Shown here: positions 16,595 through 25,749 of the stretch, in pieces
Position numbering within the stretch: the stretch's first letter is position 1
How the letters are laid out: every line of letters begins with the position of its first letter
DNA from: JBGLNJ01 sp041300525
GTDB lineage: Bacteria; Chloroflexota; Anaerolineae; Fen-1058
DNA length: 64,000 nucleotides
Reading direction: 5' to 3'
Assembly: GCA_041300525.1 (NCBI GenBank)
Contig: JBGLNJ010000001.1
Coordinates: 930,001-994,000 of the forward strand
The notes under the pieces: model-generated
Seen by the model: the letters and a program-made list of their open reading frames with translations, nothing else
Database searches by the model: none
What the model was told of the DNA's origin: nothing
Position numbers and translations under genes: made by a program

Positions 16595-17283
16595 ACGAAC
16601 CCCTGATTCAATTGCGGCAGGTCGTGAAACAGTACCCTGGCAAAGCGACGACCGTGACGGCGCTCAAAGGCATTGACCTGCAAATCAACGCCGGCGAGTT
16701 TGTCGTCGTGCTGGGCAAGTCCGGCGCGGGCAAGACGACGCTGGTCAACATGATCACAGGCATTGACCGACCCACGTCAGGCGAGATACAGGTGGCCGGC
16801 GCGGCCGTCCACGCGCTCGGCGAAGACGCGCGGGCGGCGTGGCGGGGACGCAAGGTAGGCGTCGTTTTTCAATTCTTTCAACTGCTGCCGACGCTGACGG
16901 TCTTGCAAAACGTCATGCTGCCGATGGACCTGGCTGGCCGCATCTCGATTCGGGAGCAAAAACAGCGCGCCATGCACTTGCTCGACCAGGTGGGCATCGC
17001 CGAGCACGCGCACAAGCTGCCGTCGGCGGTGTCCGGCGGGCAGCAACAGCGCGTCGCCATCGCCCGCGCGCTGGCGAACGACCCGCCGGTCCTGATCGGC
17101 GACGAGCCGACCGGCAACCTCGACACGGCCACGGCCAACCAGGTCTGGGACGTATTCGAGACGCTGGTAGCTCAGGGCAAAACGCTGCTGGTCGCCACAC
17201 ACGACAAGGACGTCGTCAAACGGGCCGGGCATGTCGTCCGGCTGGCCGATGGCGAGATCGTATCCGTGAATGATTTGAGGTGA
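16591..17283 (+). CDS. ABC transporter ATP-binding protein (MacB/LolD-like), second copy
   Basis: This paralogue of the preceding gene (230 aa) has Walker A GKSGAGKTT, signature VSGGQQQRVAIARA and Walker B VLIGDEPTGNLD, all canonical. The ATGA overlap with the upstream gene indicates translational coupling. The two ATPases are clearly related along their whole length, so a local duplication is likely. The permease gene starts 3 bases after its stop. Confidence 0.93.
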   Translation: MNEPLIQLRQVVKQYPGKATTVTALKGIDLQINAGEFVVVLGKSGAGKTTLVNMITGIDRPTSGEIQVAGAAVHALGEDARAAWRGRKVGVVFQFFQLLPTLTVLQNVMLPMDLAGRISIREQKQRAMHLLDQVGIAEHAHKLPSAVSGGQQQRVAIARALANDPPVLIGDEPTGNLDTATANQVWDVFETLVAQGKTLLVATHDKDVVKRAGHVVRLADGEIVSVNDLR

Positions 17284-17286
17284 AGG

Positions 17287-19743
17287 ATGCTGGGCGTGCG
17301 TTGGTACAAGGTACTCTATGATCTGTGGGGCAACAAGACACGCACGATCTTGATCGTGCTCTCGATTGCGGCGGGGCTGTTTGCGCTTGGCATGATCGCC
17401 AACTCGTACGTCATTCTGTCTACGGAGGTGGACGAAAGCTACCAGGCGATCAACCCGTCCACCACCAAGATTCAGGTCAACCAGACGTTTGATGAGGACA
17501 TGGTCCATTCTGTGCGCCGCATGACGGGCGTCAAGGATGCGGATGGCCGGACCAATCTCACGCTGCGCTACCGGCTCAAGAAAAACGGCGCGGCGAGCGA
17601 CACCGAGAGCGCCGCCGATAACACAACCCGCTGGAGCAGTCTCCATTTGTTTTCTGTGCCCGACTATGACGACATCCGCGTAGACAAGCTTTGGCCGCAG
17701 GCAGGCGCCTGGCCGCCTCTGCGCAAAGAGATACTGTTGGAACGGGCCTCGCTCCAGGCCCTCGGCGCTCAAATTGGCGACTGGCTGGTGATCGAAGTTT
17801 CCGACCAAGCGCAGCGCGAGCTGCGCATTGTCGGCACAACGCACGACCTGTCCGTCATGCCGGCGACGATTGGCAAAATAGCCTACGGCTATGTTTCGTA
17901 CGACACGCTTGAGTGGCTGGGGAAACCGCAGGCCATGAACGTGATCCACGTCGTGGTCCAGAACCCGCGTGACTTGGACGCGACACGGCGCGTGCTCAAC
18001 GCGATCTATTCCAAACTCGAAAAGAGCGGTTACACCATCCCAGTCAAGCAAGGTCCCGAATCTGGCGATTCGCCGAATGACATGCCCATCGGCGATACCT
18101 TGCGTACCATCTTGCTGATGCTGGGCGCGATCGGCGCTTTTGGGCTGGTCTTGAGCGCGTTCCTCGTCATCAACACGATTTCGGCGCTCGTGACGCAGCA
18201 AGTCCGGCAGATCGGCATCCTCAAAGCCGTCGGCGCGCGCGCCGGGCAGATCGCCGGCATGTACCTGGGCCTGGCTTTCGTCTACGGCCTGATCGCTCTG
18301 TGCATCGCCGTGCCGTTGGGCGCCGTGGGGGGGTACGCGCTCTCCAAAACGATCGCCGGACTCATTAACTATAACCTGACGACGTTCTATGTGACGCCGC
18401 AAGCTTTTGTCCTTCAGTTTATCCTGGGGCTTTTGACACCCGTTCTGGCGGCGCTCTATCCTGTTCTGTCCGCCCTGCGGCTCAGCGCCGCCGAGGCCAT
18501 GCGCAGTGAGGGCGCCGGCAAGGGGCAATATGGAGAAGGCCGCCTCGACCAGTTGCTGACCCGGGTCCGGTCGGGATGGATGTTGCGCCTCTTTCCCCGC
18601 CCGCTGATGCTGTCGCTGCGCAACACGTTCCGCCGCAAGGGGCGGCTGGCGCTCACGTTGGCGACGCTGACGCTGGCCGGATCGATCTTTGTCGGCGTCT
18701 TTTCGCTGCGCGCATCGCTGAATCGCACGCTGGGCAACATTCTCGGAATGTACCGGTACGATGTGAGCGTAAACTTTGCCAACGGCCAACGCGTCGAGCG
18801 GGTGGACCAACTGGCGCAAGAGACGCCCGGCGTCAAGCGCGCCGCGCAGTGGACCAGCGTGTCGGTGCGCCGTATCCGCCCGGACGGAAGCGAAGGCAAC
18901 AACATTGCGCTCCTGGCGCCGCCGGCCGATTCCGAATTTTTCGTCCCGAACCTCACCGAGGGCCGCTCGCTGCAACCTGGCGATGCCCGCGCCCTGATCA
19001 TCAACTCCGGCGCGCTCAAAAAAGAGCCAGACCTTCGGCTGGGTGACGATGTCGTCCTCAAGATCGAAGGACGCCCATACACCTTTCACGTGGTCGGCCA
19101 GGTGCTGGGCATGGGCATGTTGCCCCAGATGTATGCCAGCTACGCCGACATTGTGCGCATCACGCATGACTATGGACAGGCCAGAGATTTTATGATGATC
19201 ACCGAGCAGAGCGATCTCTCATCCCAGGTGCAAGCCGCCAGGGCGCTGGAAGCCGTCTTCACGCAGGCCGGCCAGCGCGTCAACTCGGCCCAGTCTCGGA
19301 CGGAAGAGTACGCCTCAGTCAGCGGCACTTTTGACACGATCATCTACCTGGCGCTGGTGATGGCCGTGTTGCTCGCCATCGTGGGGGGCCTGGGCCTCAC
19401 GGGCACGCTCGGCACGAACGTCATCGAACGGACGCGCGAGATTGGCGTGATGCGCGCTATTGGCGCGTCGGATGGCGCCGTGGCGCAAGTGTTCATCGTG
19501 GAAGGCATCGTGATCGGCCTGCTCAGTTGGCTGTTCGGGGCCGTGCTCGCCATCCCGATGGGGCGGTTGTTCAGCCAAGCCATCGGGCAAGGCTTTGTGC
19601 AAACGTCCTTGACCAATGTCTATTCGACGGAGGGCGTTTTGCTCTGGCTGGCCGTCGTCCTGTCGGTGAGCGCGCTGGCCAGCTTTCTGCCCGCGCGCAG
19701 CGCCTCGCGGCTCACCGTGCGCGATGTGTTGGCTTACGAATGA
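17287..19743 (+). CDS. FtsX-family ABC permease with two FtsX domains
   Basis: This 818-residue permease has an N-terminal helix (TRTILIVLSIAAGLFALGM), a large extracytoplasmic MacB-type domain (about 45-260) and a first FtsX core (about 275-400). A second helix-periplasmic domain-FtsX unit starts at RLALTLATLTLAGSIFVGVF, with a final three-helix block near the C-terminus (MRAIGASDGAVAQVFIVEGI). The double layout makes one polypeptide equivalent to a dimer. Such systems export lipoproteins, peptides or drugs, or transmit force. Adjacent HlyD-like lipoproteins suggest efflux. Confidence 0.92.
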   Translation: MLGVRWYKVLYDLWGNKTRTILIVLSIAAGLFALGMIANSYVILSTEVDESYQAINPSTTKIQVNQTFDEDMVHSVRRMTGVKDADGRTNLTLRYRLKKNGAASDTESAADNTTRWSSLHLFSVPDYDDIRVDKLWPQAGAWPPLRKEILLERASLQALGAQIGDWLVIEVSDQAQRELRIVGTTHDLSVMPATIGKIAYGYVSYDTLEWLGKPQAMNVIHVVVQNPRDLDATRRVLNAIYSKLEKSGYTIPVKQGPESGDSPNDMPIGDTLRTILLMLGAIGAFGLVLSAFLVINTISALVTQQVRQIGILKAVGARAGQIAGMYLGLAFVYGLIALCIAVPLGAVGGYALSKTIAGLINYNLTTFYVTPQAFVLQFILGLLTPVLAALYPVLSALRLSAAEAMRSEGAGKGQYGEGRLDQLLTRVRSGWMLRLFPRPLMLSLRNTFRRKGRLALTLATLTLAGSIFVGVFSLRASLNRTLGNILGMYRYDVSVNFANGQRVERVDQLAQETPGVKRAAQWTSVSVRRIRPDGSEGNNIALLAPPADSEFFVPNLTEGRSLQPGDARALIINSGALKKEPDLRLGDDVVLKIEGRPYTFHVVGQVLGMGMLPQMYASYADIVRITHDYGQARDFMMITEQSDLSSQVQAARALEAVFTQAGQRVNSAQSRTEEYASVSGTFDTIIYLALVMAVLLAIVGGLGLTGTLGTNVIERTREIGVMRAIGASDGAVAQVFIVEGIVIGLLSWLFGAVLAIPMGRLFSQAIGQGFVQTSLTNVYSTEGVLLWLAVVLSVSALASFLPARSASRLTVRDVLAYE

Positions 19744-19805
19744 TAGATAGGTTGTGCTGCTGCGTTACATGTACGCATCATAGATAGTACGAAACAGGAG
19801 AGCTT

Positions 19806-20957
19806 ATGAAAAAGTTGGTGATCGTCGCTATCGTTCTCGCGCTGCTCGTCGGCTGTTCGCAAACGGGGGCCAAGCCCACGGCCACGCCAGGCGCGGCGAA
19901 GAAGGTCAAGACGTCCGGCGTGTCGGCGCAGGGGTACGTGACGCCGGTCAAGTGGGCCGATCTCTCGTTCCGCACGGGCGGGCGCGTGGCCGAGGTGCTG
20001 GTCAAGGAAGGCGACGCGGTCAAGGCCGGGCAGCCGCTCATCCGACTGCAAGACGCGGAACTCGTAGCCGCGGTGGCGCAGGCCCAGGCCGAACTCGACC
20101 GATTGCAAGCGGGCGCGCGCGCAGAAGAAATCGCCTCCACGCAGGCGGGCGTGCAAGTGGCTGAAGCCCAGGTCAAGTCGGCGCAGCTTGAACTGGACAA
20201 GGTCAAGAGTGGCGCCCAGCAGTCCGCCGACATTGCTTCCGCCAAGGCGCAACTACAGCAGACGGAGATTCAATTAAAGTCTGCGCAAGATACTTTGGAT
20301 GGTATCACGTCGGCACGCTCGATGTGCCATCAATATGGCGCCAAGTGCGGCGGGCTGGGCTTGCGCGAAGAGCAAGTGCGCGTCCAGCTAACGTCCGTGC
20401 AAGCCACTTACGATGCCGCGCGAACGCGCCTGTCCCAGGCTTATTCGAGCGGTGCGGCTGACGCGCAATCGGCGCAGGCCAAGCTCAACATCGCACTGGC
20501 TCAGCGTGACGTGGCGCAGGCGCAGCTTTACCTGACCAAAGCAGGCGCAACGCCGGAGCAGATCGAAGCAGCCAAGGCGCGCGTGGCGCAGGCGCAGGCC
20601 GCGCTGGACGAGACGGTGCTCCTGGCACCCTTCGACGGCGTCCTCGCCGAATTGCCCATTCAAAAAGGCGAGATGGTGGCCCCCGGCCCGCGCGTGGCCA
20701 GCCTGGCCGATCTCACCCGATGGCAAGTCGAGACGGACGATCTGAGTGAAGTGGACGTGGTCAACGTCCAGGTGGGCGCAGAGGTGAACGTGACGGTGGA
20801 TGCTTTGCCCGGCGTGACGCTCAAGGGCAAAGTCGCAGCGGTGATGCCGCGCAGCGTCGTCAAGCGCGGCGACGTGACGTACACCGTCAAGGTCGCGCTG
20901 ACCGAACCCGACGCGCAGCTCAGATGGGGCATGACGGCGTTTGTGGACATCAAGTGA
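19806..20957 (+). CDS. HlyD-like membrane fusion lipoprotein, first copy
   Basis: This periplasmic adaptor-like protein (383 aa) begins with MKKLVIVAIVLALLVGCSQ, a lipoprotein signal with lipobox LVGC. A biotinyl-lipoyl-like hairpin domain (VAEVLVKEGDAVKAGQPLIRL), a long Ala/Gln-rich coiled coil (about 90-260), then the second lipoyl half (LLAPFDGVLAELPIQKGEMV) and a beta-barrel part follow. It is preceded by AGGAGAG and follows the ABC genes by 62 bases. It probably couples the exporter to the outside. Confidence 0.9.
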   Translation: MKKLVIVAIVLALLVGCSQTGAKPTATPGAAKKVKTSGVSAQGYVTPVKWADLSFRTGGRVAEVLVKEGDAVKAGQPLIRLQDAELVAAVAQAQAELDRLQAGARAEEIASTQAGVQVAEAQVKSAQLELDKVKSGAQQSADIASAKAQLQQTEIQLKSAQDTLDGITSARSMCHQYGAKCGGLGLREEQVRVQLTSVQATYDAARTRLSQAYSSGAADAQSAQAKLNIALAQRDVAQAQLYLTKAGATPEQIEAAKARVAQAQAALDETVLLAPFDGVLAELPIQKGEMVAPGPRVASLADLTRWQVETDDLSEVDVVNVQVGAEVNVTVDALPGVTLKGKVAAVMPRSVVKRGDVTYTVKVALTEPDAQLRWGMTAFVDIK

Positions 20958-20995
20958 CAGGGGACTGTCCCTCGTCACCGATCAGGAGAACTGGC

Positions 20996-22165
20996 ATGAA
21001 GAAACTCGTACTTGGCATCATGATTCTGGCTTTGCTCGTCGGTTGTTCGCAGGCGGGCCAAAAGCCGACGCCCACGGCGACGCCTGGCGCGACGACGAAA
21101 AAGACCAGCGGATCGGGCGCTTCGGCGCAAGGGTACGTGACGCCCATCCGCCGCGCCGACCTGGCGTTCCGTTCCGGCGGGCGCGTGGTCGAGGTGTTGG
21201 TCAAAGAAGGCGACGCGGTCAAGGCTGGGCAGCCACTCGTCAAGCTGCAAGACACGGAGCTCAAGGCTGCGCTGGCGCTGGCGCAGGCTGACCTCAAGGG
21301 CCTGCAAAAGGGCGCGCGCGCCGAAGAGATTGCACAGGCCGAGGCCAACCTCAAAGTGGCCCAGGCGCAAGTGGAATCCGCGCAGGCCGAACTCGCCAAA
21401 TTGCAGGCCGGCGTGCTGGCCGCGCAGGTGGCCGCGGTGCAGGCCGATGTTGCTCGCTCCGCCGCCGAGCTCAAGGTGGCGCAGGATGGTTACGATGCGC
21501 TGGTGTTAGGTCCCGGACATGGCGTGCAGGATGACGTCGGCGCGCCGGGGCGCGGTCTGGGCCAATACGAAGAAAACAAACGTGCGCGGCTGGCTGCGCT
21601 AAAGGCGTCGTACGATGCGGCGCAACGGCGGCTAACAGAGGCGCGCGCCAATGTGGGCGACACGACGCAGTCAGCGCAGGCGGGCGTGGACATTGCCACT
21701 GCACAACGCGATGCAACTCAGGCGCGGCTGAACCTGATCAAAGTGGGCACAACGCCGCAGCAAATCGAAGCCGCCAAGGCGCGTGTAGCGCAGATGCAGG
21801 CGTCGCTGGACGAAGCGGTGTTGCTGGCGCCGTTGGATGGCACGGTGGCCGAGTTGGATATCCAGGCCGGCGAGAGCGCCTCGCCGGGTGTGCGCGTGGC
21901 AAGCTTGGCCGACCTGACGCAGTGGCAGGTAGAGACGGACGATTTGAGCGAAGTGGATGTGGTGGGCGTGCAACCGGGGGCTGATGTGTCGGTCACGGTA
22001 GATGCGCTACCCGGAGTGACGCTCAAAGGCAAGGTCACGTCCATCACGCCGCGCAGCGCCGTCAAGCGCGGCGATGTGACGTACACCGTCAAGGTCGCCA
22101 TCGTTGAGCCGGATTCGCGCCTCAAGTGGGGCATGACGGCGTTTGTGGAAATGCGAGACAAGTAG
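20996..22165 (+). CDS. HlyD-like membrane fusion lipoprotein, second copy
   Basis: This 389-residue paralogue of the previous gene shares the lipobox (LLVGCS), the lipoyl motif (VVEVLVKEGDAVKAGQPLVKL), the coiled coil and the C-terminal block (TLKGKVTSITPRSAVKRGD). The start at 20996 follows CAGGAGA. An insertion in the coiled coil (LVLGPGHGVQDDVGAPGRG) distinguishes it. Two adaptors for one permease parallel the two ATPases, as if a set had been duplicated and the permease kept single. Confidence 0.9.
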   Translation: MKKLVLGIMILALLVGCSQAGQKPTPTATPGATTKKTSGSGASAQGYVTPIRRADLAFRSGGRVVEVLVKEGDAVKAGQPLVKLQDTELKAALALAQADLKGLQKGARAEEIAQAEANLKVAQAQVESAQAELAKLQAGVLAAQVAAVQADVARSAAELKVAQDGYDALVLGPGHGVQDDVGAPGRGLGQYEENKRARLAALKASYDAAQRRLTEARANVGDTTQSAQAGVDIATAQRDATQARLNLIKVGTTPQQIEAAKARVAQMQASLDEAVLLAPLDGTVAELDIQAGESASPGVRVASLADLTQWQVETDDLSEVDVVGVQPGADVSVTVDALPGVTLKGKVTSITPRSAVKRGDVTYTVKVAIVEPDSRLKWGMTAFVEMRDK

Positions 22166-22247
22166 AGATAAGGGCTTGATGGTTCCGTCCGACCGGTGAT
22201 GAGCCGGCATAAGACTCACAGACCAGATCAAGACAATGGAGGCAAAA

Positions 22248-23099
22248 ATGAATACGAAAAATGTCACGGCACTGTTGCGGGTGTTGAGGGTGGTCGTGAT
22301 GGCGACCTTGGTGCTGGCGGGCACGGTCAGCGCCGAGACAGGTGTCGAACCGAACCGAATCTCGATCCAGAGCCAGGACACGAACATCGGCCAGGTCAAA
22401 GTGGATTCTGTCCTGGCGGCGGAGGATGGCTGGCTCGTGATCTACAAGAACGCAGATGGCCAGCTCCGCTCGATCGTCGGCTATACGCCCGTGCACAAGG
22501 GCCTCAACACTGGCTTTACGGTGGACGTGAATACGGTCAGGATCGGCGAGGCCCCGACGTTGTGGGCAATGCTCCACGTTGACTATGGGGCGCCAGGCAT
22601 CTTTGAGTGGGGTCTCAACAACCTGGCCTGCAATGATGCTCCGGTAGAGCAGAAGGGGCAGCGCGTGATGGCGGCCTTCGGCACGACGGCAACTCTTCCG
22701 ACCAGCGCAGCGGTCCCCCCGGCTCAACCTATCCCGGCGACCCAACCAAGTGCGTACCAGATCACGATCCAGGCTCAGGACACGAACAAGAATCAAATTG
22801 TGATTGACTCGGTCAATGCGCCGGAAACCGGGTGGCTCGTGATCTACAAGAACCCGAACTTTGACCCCAGTTCGATCCTTGGATATACTCCGGTGCGACA
22901 GGGGTTGAACACGAACTTTATCGCCGATATCCAGAGTCACAAGGTAGGCGACGCACACACGTTGTTTGTCAGGCTGCACACAGATCGTGATGTCGTCGGC
23001 GTGTTCGAGTGGGGCATGAGCGACTTGCCGTACAATGACGTGCCGATGCTGGCCGGCGGACAGCCGGTCACGGCGGCGTTTGGGACCGTGGCGAAATAA
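22248..23099 (+). CDS. Secreted protein with two DUF7282-like domains
   Basis: The start at ATG 22248 is preceded by GGAGG. A signal peptide (about 1-29, VVMATLVLAGTVSA) precedes two tandem repeats of about 110 residues. Each holds an IxxQxQDTN strand, GWLVIYKN, GYTPVxxGLNTxF, a short LxVDx(G/D) strand and a GxFEWG ending (FEWGLNNL, FEWGMSDL). A Pro/Gln/Thr-rich linker separates them. I recognise the DUF7282-like pattern from memory only. Function is unknown. Its place just after the exporter genes suggests extracytoplasmic action. Confidence 0.7.
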   Translation: MNTKNVTALLRVLRVVVMATLVLAGTVSAETGVEPNRISIQSQDTNIGQVKVDSVLAAEDGWLVIYKNADGQLRSIVGYTPVHKGLNTGFTVDVNTVRIGEAPTLWAMLHVDYGAPGIFEWGLNNLACNDAPVEQKGQRVMAAFGTTATLPTSAAVPPAQPIPATQPSAYQITIQAQDTNKNQIVIDSVNAPETGWLVIYKNPNFDPSSILGYTPVRQGLNTNFIADIQSHKVGDAHTLFVRLHTDRDVVGVFEWGMSDLPYNDVPMLAGGQPVTAAFGTVAK

Positions 23100-23418
23100 G
23101 ATCACCGGAGTGGGGCGCAGCACAACCAGGGCAAACGCCTCAACTCCGGTGAATGGGCCAGGAGAAGGTCATTCCCCTGAGCGTGGACCAAGTGTATACC
23201 GGTCTGGTCTGTGAGTCAAACCGCAGGGCTTTGTCAAGCTGTGGTATGAATGATGATGGCCGGCTCGCTCTGCCCTTGTGACGGGGCGAGCCGGCTACAA
23301 GGCGCTGTGAATGTAGAACCAATATGACACTTTGCCCCTTTGTGGTATCATACCTCCGTCGCCCGCCGGACTCGACCAGCGGCGCACCAAGCCCGACATT
23401 TTCAACGGAGGTGATCAC
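23100..23418. other. Intergenic region with hairpin and promoter candidate
   Basis: No gene is supported in these 319 bases. A 10-bp inverted repeat (TCACCGGAGT at 23102-23111 and ACTCCGGTGA at 23143-23152) follows the upstream stop but lacks a T-run. A promoter candidate, ATGACA at 23324-23329 and TATCAT at 23346-23351 with 16-base spacing, lies before the patatin gene. Confidence 0.4.
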
Positions 23419-24444
23419 ATGGATAACCCCACCCCTTCAAAGGCTCTCGTGCTCTCCGGCGGCGGAGGGCGGGGGGCCTATCAAGTTGGCGTGCTGCGTT
23501 TCCTCGAAGAGCACGAGTGGTATCCCGGTGTGATCGTCGGCACATCCATCGGCGCGGTCAACGGCGCGGCGATTGCCTCGGGCCACACGTCACATTCACT
23601 GTGGGCGCTGTGGCGGCGGCTCAAGACGGATGATGTCCAGCGTCAAGCGTGGGATTTGTTTTCGTTGGACCGTTGGAATCACTTGCTGGACACTGCGCCG
23701 CTGCGCAAGACGTTGATCGAGGAGGGCTGGATTGACCTGGATCGCGTCAACGTCCAGTTCCCGACCAGGCACCTGCGCGTCACCGCCGTCGAAATGGAGA
23801 CGGGCCGCCTGCGCGTTTTTGGCAACAGCGCCGATCCCACCTCAGGCAGCCGATGCGAGCACGTGCCCATCACGCTCGATCACATCCTCGCCAGTTGCAG
23901 CATTCCGATCGTCTATCCGCCCACGAAGATTGACGATACGGCGTACTGGGACGGCGGGACGGTGTCCAATTCGCCGCTCGGCCCTGCGATTGACGCCGGC
24001 GCGGAAGACATTGTCGTCGTGCTGATGACGCCGTGGGAAGATGAACACAACCGTTCACGTTATGCTTCTGCCGGCGGCGTGCAAGGGCTGATCGCCGCCG
24101 CTCAGACGGCTTTTGAGTGGGCACTGCTGGCTTCGTTCCAGGCCGACCTGAAACTCTTTCGCCGCACTAACAAAGTCGTCCAGTTGCAGGCAGAGGTGGC
24201 TCGGTTGCAGGCGGAAAACACTGCGCTCAAAGCCGGGCTGGTCAGTCAGGCTGCGCCGCCCGATCAAGCCAGTTCGGCGCATCGTGAGATTGCGTGGCCC
24301 GTCATCATCGCGCCGCAAGAGCCGATCCCGGTGGCGGACATTATCCGCTACGAGTTGGGCACTCACGAAAAGCTTTACCAGATGGGATATGAGGATGCGC
24401 GAGCGGCCTGGAAAAGGGCTGGCAGGAAAGTAGAAGGAGAGTAA
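23419..24444 (+). CDS. Patatin-like phospholipase
   Basis: This 341-residue lipid acyl hydrolase is of the patatin/RssA type. It shows the oxyanion glycine loop ALVLSGGGGRGAYQVGVL, the nucleophile elbow IVGTSIGAVNG and the catalytic Asp in YWDGGTVSNSPL. The start is preceded by GGAGGTGATC. The region after about residue 230 contains a short leucine/glutamine heptad stretch (VQLQAEVARLQAENTALKAG) that may form a coiled coil, then a C-terminal extension not typical of small patatins. A role in membrane lipid turnover is likely but unproven. Confidence 0.9.
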   Translation: MDNPTPSKALVLSGGGGRGAYQVGVLRFLEEHEWYPGVIVGTSIGAVNGAAIASGHTSHSLWALWRRLKTDDVQRQAWDLFSLDRWNHLLDTAPLRKTLIEEGWIDLDRVNVQFPTRHLRVTAVEMETGRLRVFGNSADPTSGSRCEHVPITLDHILASCSIPIVYPPTKIDDTAYWDGGTVSNSPLGPAIDAGAEDIVVVLMTPWEDEHNRSRYASAGGVQGLIAAAQTAFEWALLASFQADLKLFRRTNKVVQLQAEVARLQAENTALKAGLVSQAAPPDQASSAHREIAWPVIIAPQEPIPVADIIRYELGTHEKLYQMGYEDARAAWKRAGRKVEGE

Positions 24445-24463
24445 GACAAGTTGCCAACTTGTC
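24445..24463. repeat. Perfect palindrome after the patatin gene
   Basis: GACAAGTTGCCAACTTGTC (8-bp arms, 3-base loop) directly follows the stop codon. It could act as an mRNA 3' hairpin but has no T-run. Confidence 0.55.
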
Positions 24464-24502
24464 CTACGGCTCCTTAACCTCTGACCCAGCACGAGTGGAA
24501 TT

Positions 24503-24606
24503 TTTAACGCCAAGACGCCAAGGCGCAGAAGCGCGATGAAAAAATCGGATACGAACGGCCAGAATAAACTTGGCATCTCTGCGTCTTTGCGCCTTTGCGT
24601 TAAACC
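24503..24606. repeat. Imperfect long inverted repeat (CGCCAAGGCG type)
   Basis: The left arm TTTAACGCCAAGACGCC with AAGGCGCAGA is roughly complementary to the right arm CTCTGCGTCTTTGCGCC with TTTGCGTTAAA. It fills most of the gap between the patatin and radical SAM genes. Confidence 0.5.
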
Positions 24607-24642
24607 TGTGGTGTTTTATAGTCCAGGTTTGGCGCTTTGAAG

Positions 24643-25749
24643 ATGAGTTTGACCTCGGCTAATTATCTGACGAATCTGTTGCGGCTGCTGCGCGGCGACC
24701 GGATGCTCGCGCCGCTTGTCGTTTCGTATTGCGTCACCACCGCTTGCAATTTGAATTGCCGTTACTGTGAAGATTTTGGCGCGCGCCGCAATGCCGCGAC
24801 CATCGAGCCGCTGTCGTTGGCCGAGGCCCGGCGACTGCTCGGCATTATCCATCAGGCCACGGACAGCCTCATCTTTACGGGCGGCGAGCCGCTGCTCTAT
24901 CCCGACCTCGAATCGCTGGCGGCCTATGCGCGGAACGAGTTGCGTTTCCGCAGCCTGACGCTGTTGACGAACGGGACGCTTTTGCCGGAGCGCCTGAGCA
25001 TCCTGAAGAGCGTCCACCGGCTGGTGATCAGCCTTGACGCGGTGGACCCGCAGGTGTGGGATCAGACGTTGCGCGCCGCGCCCGGCACGGCCCAGGCGAT
25101 CCTCGACACGCTGGTGTCCGTCGCGCAGTCGAGACGCGCGGGCGATGCGCGCCTGATCGTCCATTGCGTCGTCTCGCCCGAGACACTTGCGCACGCGCAG
25201 ACGGTGCTCGACTTTTGCCGCGCGCACCGCATCTTGTTTTCTTGCTCGCCCCAGTCCGCGAACAACTGGCCCAGCTATGGGCTGCTCGTATCGGATGAGT
25301 ACCGCGCGTTCATGGCGCGCCTGATCGAGCTGAAGAAAAGCGGCGCGCCGATCTTGGGCAGCTTGCCTTACCTGCGCTTGATGACGGGTTTTGAGCCGTA
25401 CCCGTGTTACCCGCTGCTGGCCCCGCGTGTGATGCCCGATGGCGCGCTGGCTTTTCCCTGTCGCCCGATCGAGCGGAGCGGCAACGCGCACGGCGGGCGC
25501 GAGGTCAACCTGCTGGACGCGGGCAACTGGAGTGAGGCGCTCCGCCGCAGCGTGGATTTGTACGGCGCGCCGCCGTTGACGTGCGGCAGTTGTTACCAGC
25601 AGTGCTACGTCGAGCCTTCGCTGATGCAGGCGCGTCCGCTCGATTTTTTGCGAGAGGTCATTGCGTTTCCTGCTTCGCGGCAGGCCAGCTTCTTGTTGTA
25701 CCACATCACGTTGGCGCGGTGGATGTTGACCGGCACGCCCCAAAAGTGA
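24643..25749 (+). CDS. Radical SAM protein (C-terminus probably altered by a junction)
   Basis: The 4Fe-4S motif ACNLNCRYC (CxxxCxxC) lies at about residues 35-43, followed by FTGGEPLLYPDL, typical of radical SAM enzymes, and a C-terminal CGSCYQQCYVEP cluster that may bind a second Fe-S centre (SPASM/twitch-like). The HpnH/MoaA-like core is complete. From about 25680 the frame is antisense to a well-conserved binding-protein segment on the other strand, so the last about 20 residues are probably not native. The substrate is unknown. Confidence 0.85.
   Translation: MSLTSANYLTNLLRLLRGDRMLAPLVVSYCVTTACNLNCRYCEDFGARRNAATIEPLSLAEARRLLGIIHQATDSLIFTGGEPLLYPDLESLAAYARNELRFRSLTLLTNGTLLPERLSILKSVHRLVISLDAVDPQVWDQTLRAAPGTAQAILDTLVSVAQSRRAGDARLIVHCVVSPETLAHAQTVLDFCRAHRILFSCSPQSANNWPSYGLLVSDEYRAFMARLIELKKSGAPILGSLPYLRLMTGFEPYPCYPLLAPRVMPDGALAFPCRPIERSGNAHGGREVNLLDAGNWSEALRRSVDLYGAPPLTCGSCYQQCYVEPSLMQARPLDFLREVIAFPASRQASFLLYHITLARWMLTGTPQK

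Noticed and set aside
16777..19167. 796-codon antisense frame over the ABC genes
   Set aside because: The product is rich in Arg, His, Gln and Ala with no domain, and the opposite strand encodes well-conserved ABC ATPase and permease domains.
23102..23152. Terminator after the DUF7282-like gene
   Set aside because: The inverted repeat has a loop of about 31 bases and no T-run, so it was described only as a hairpin in the intergenic region.
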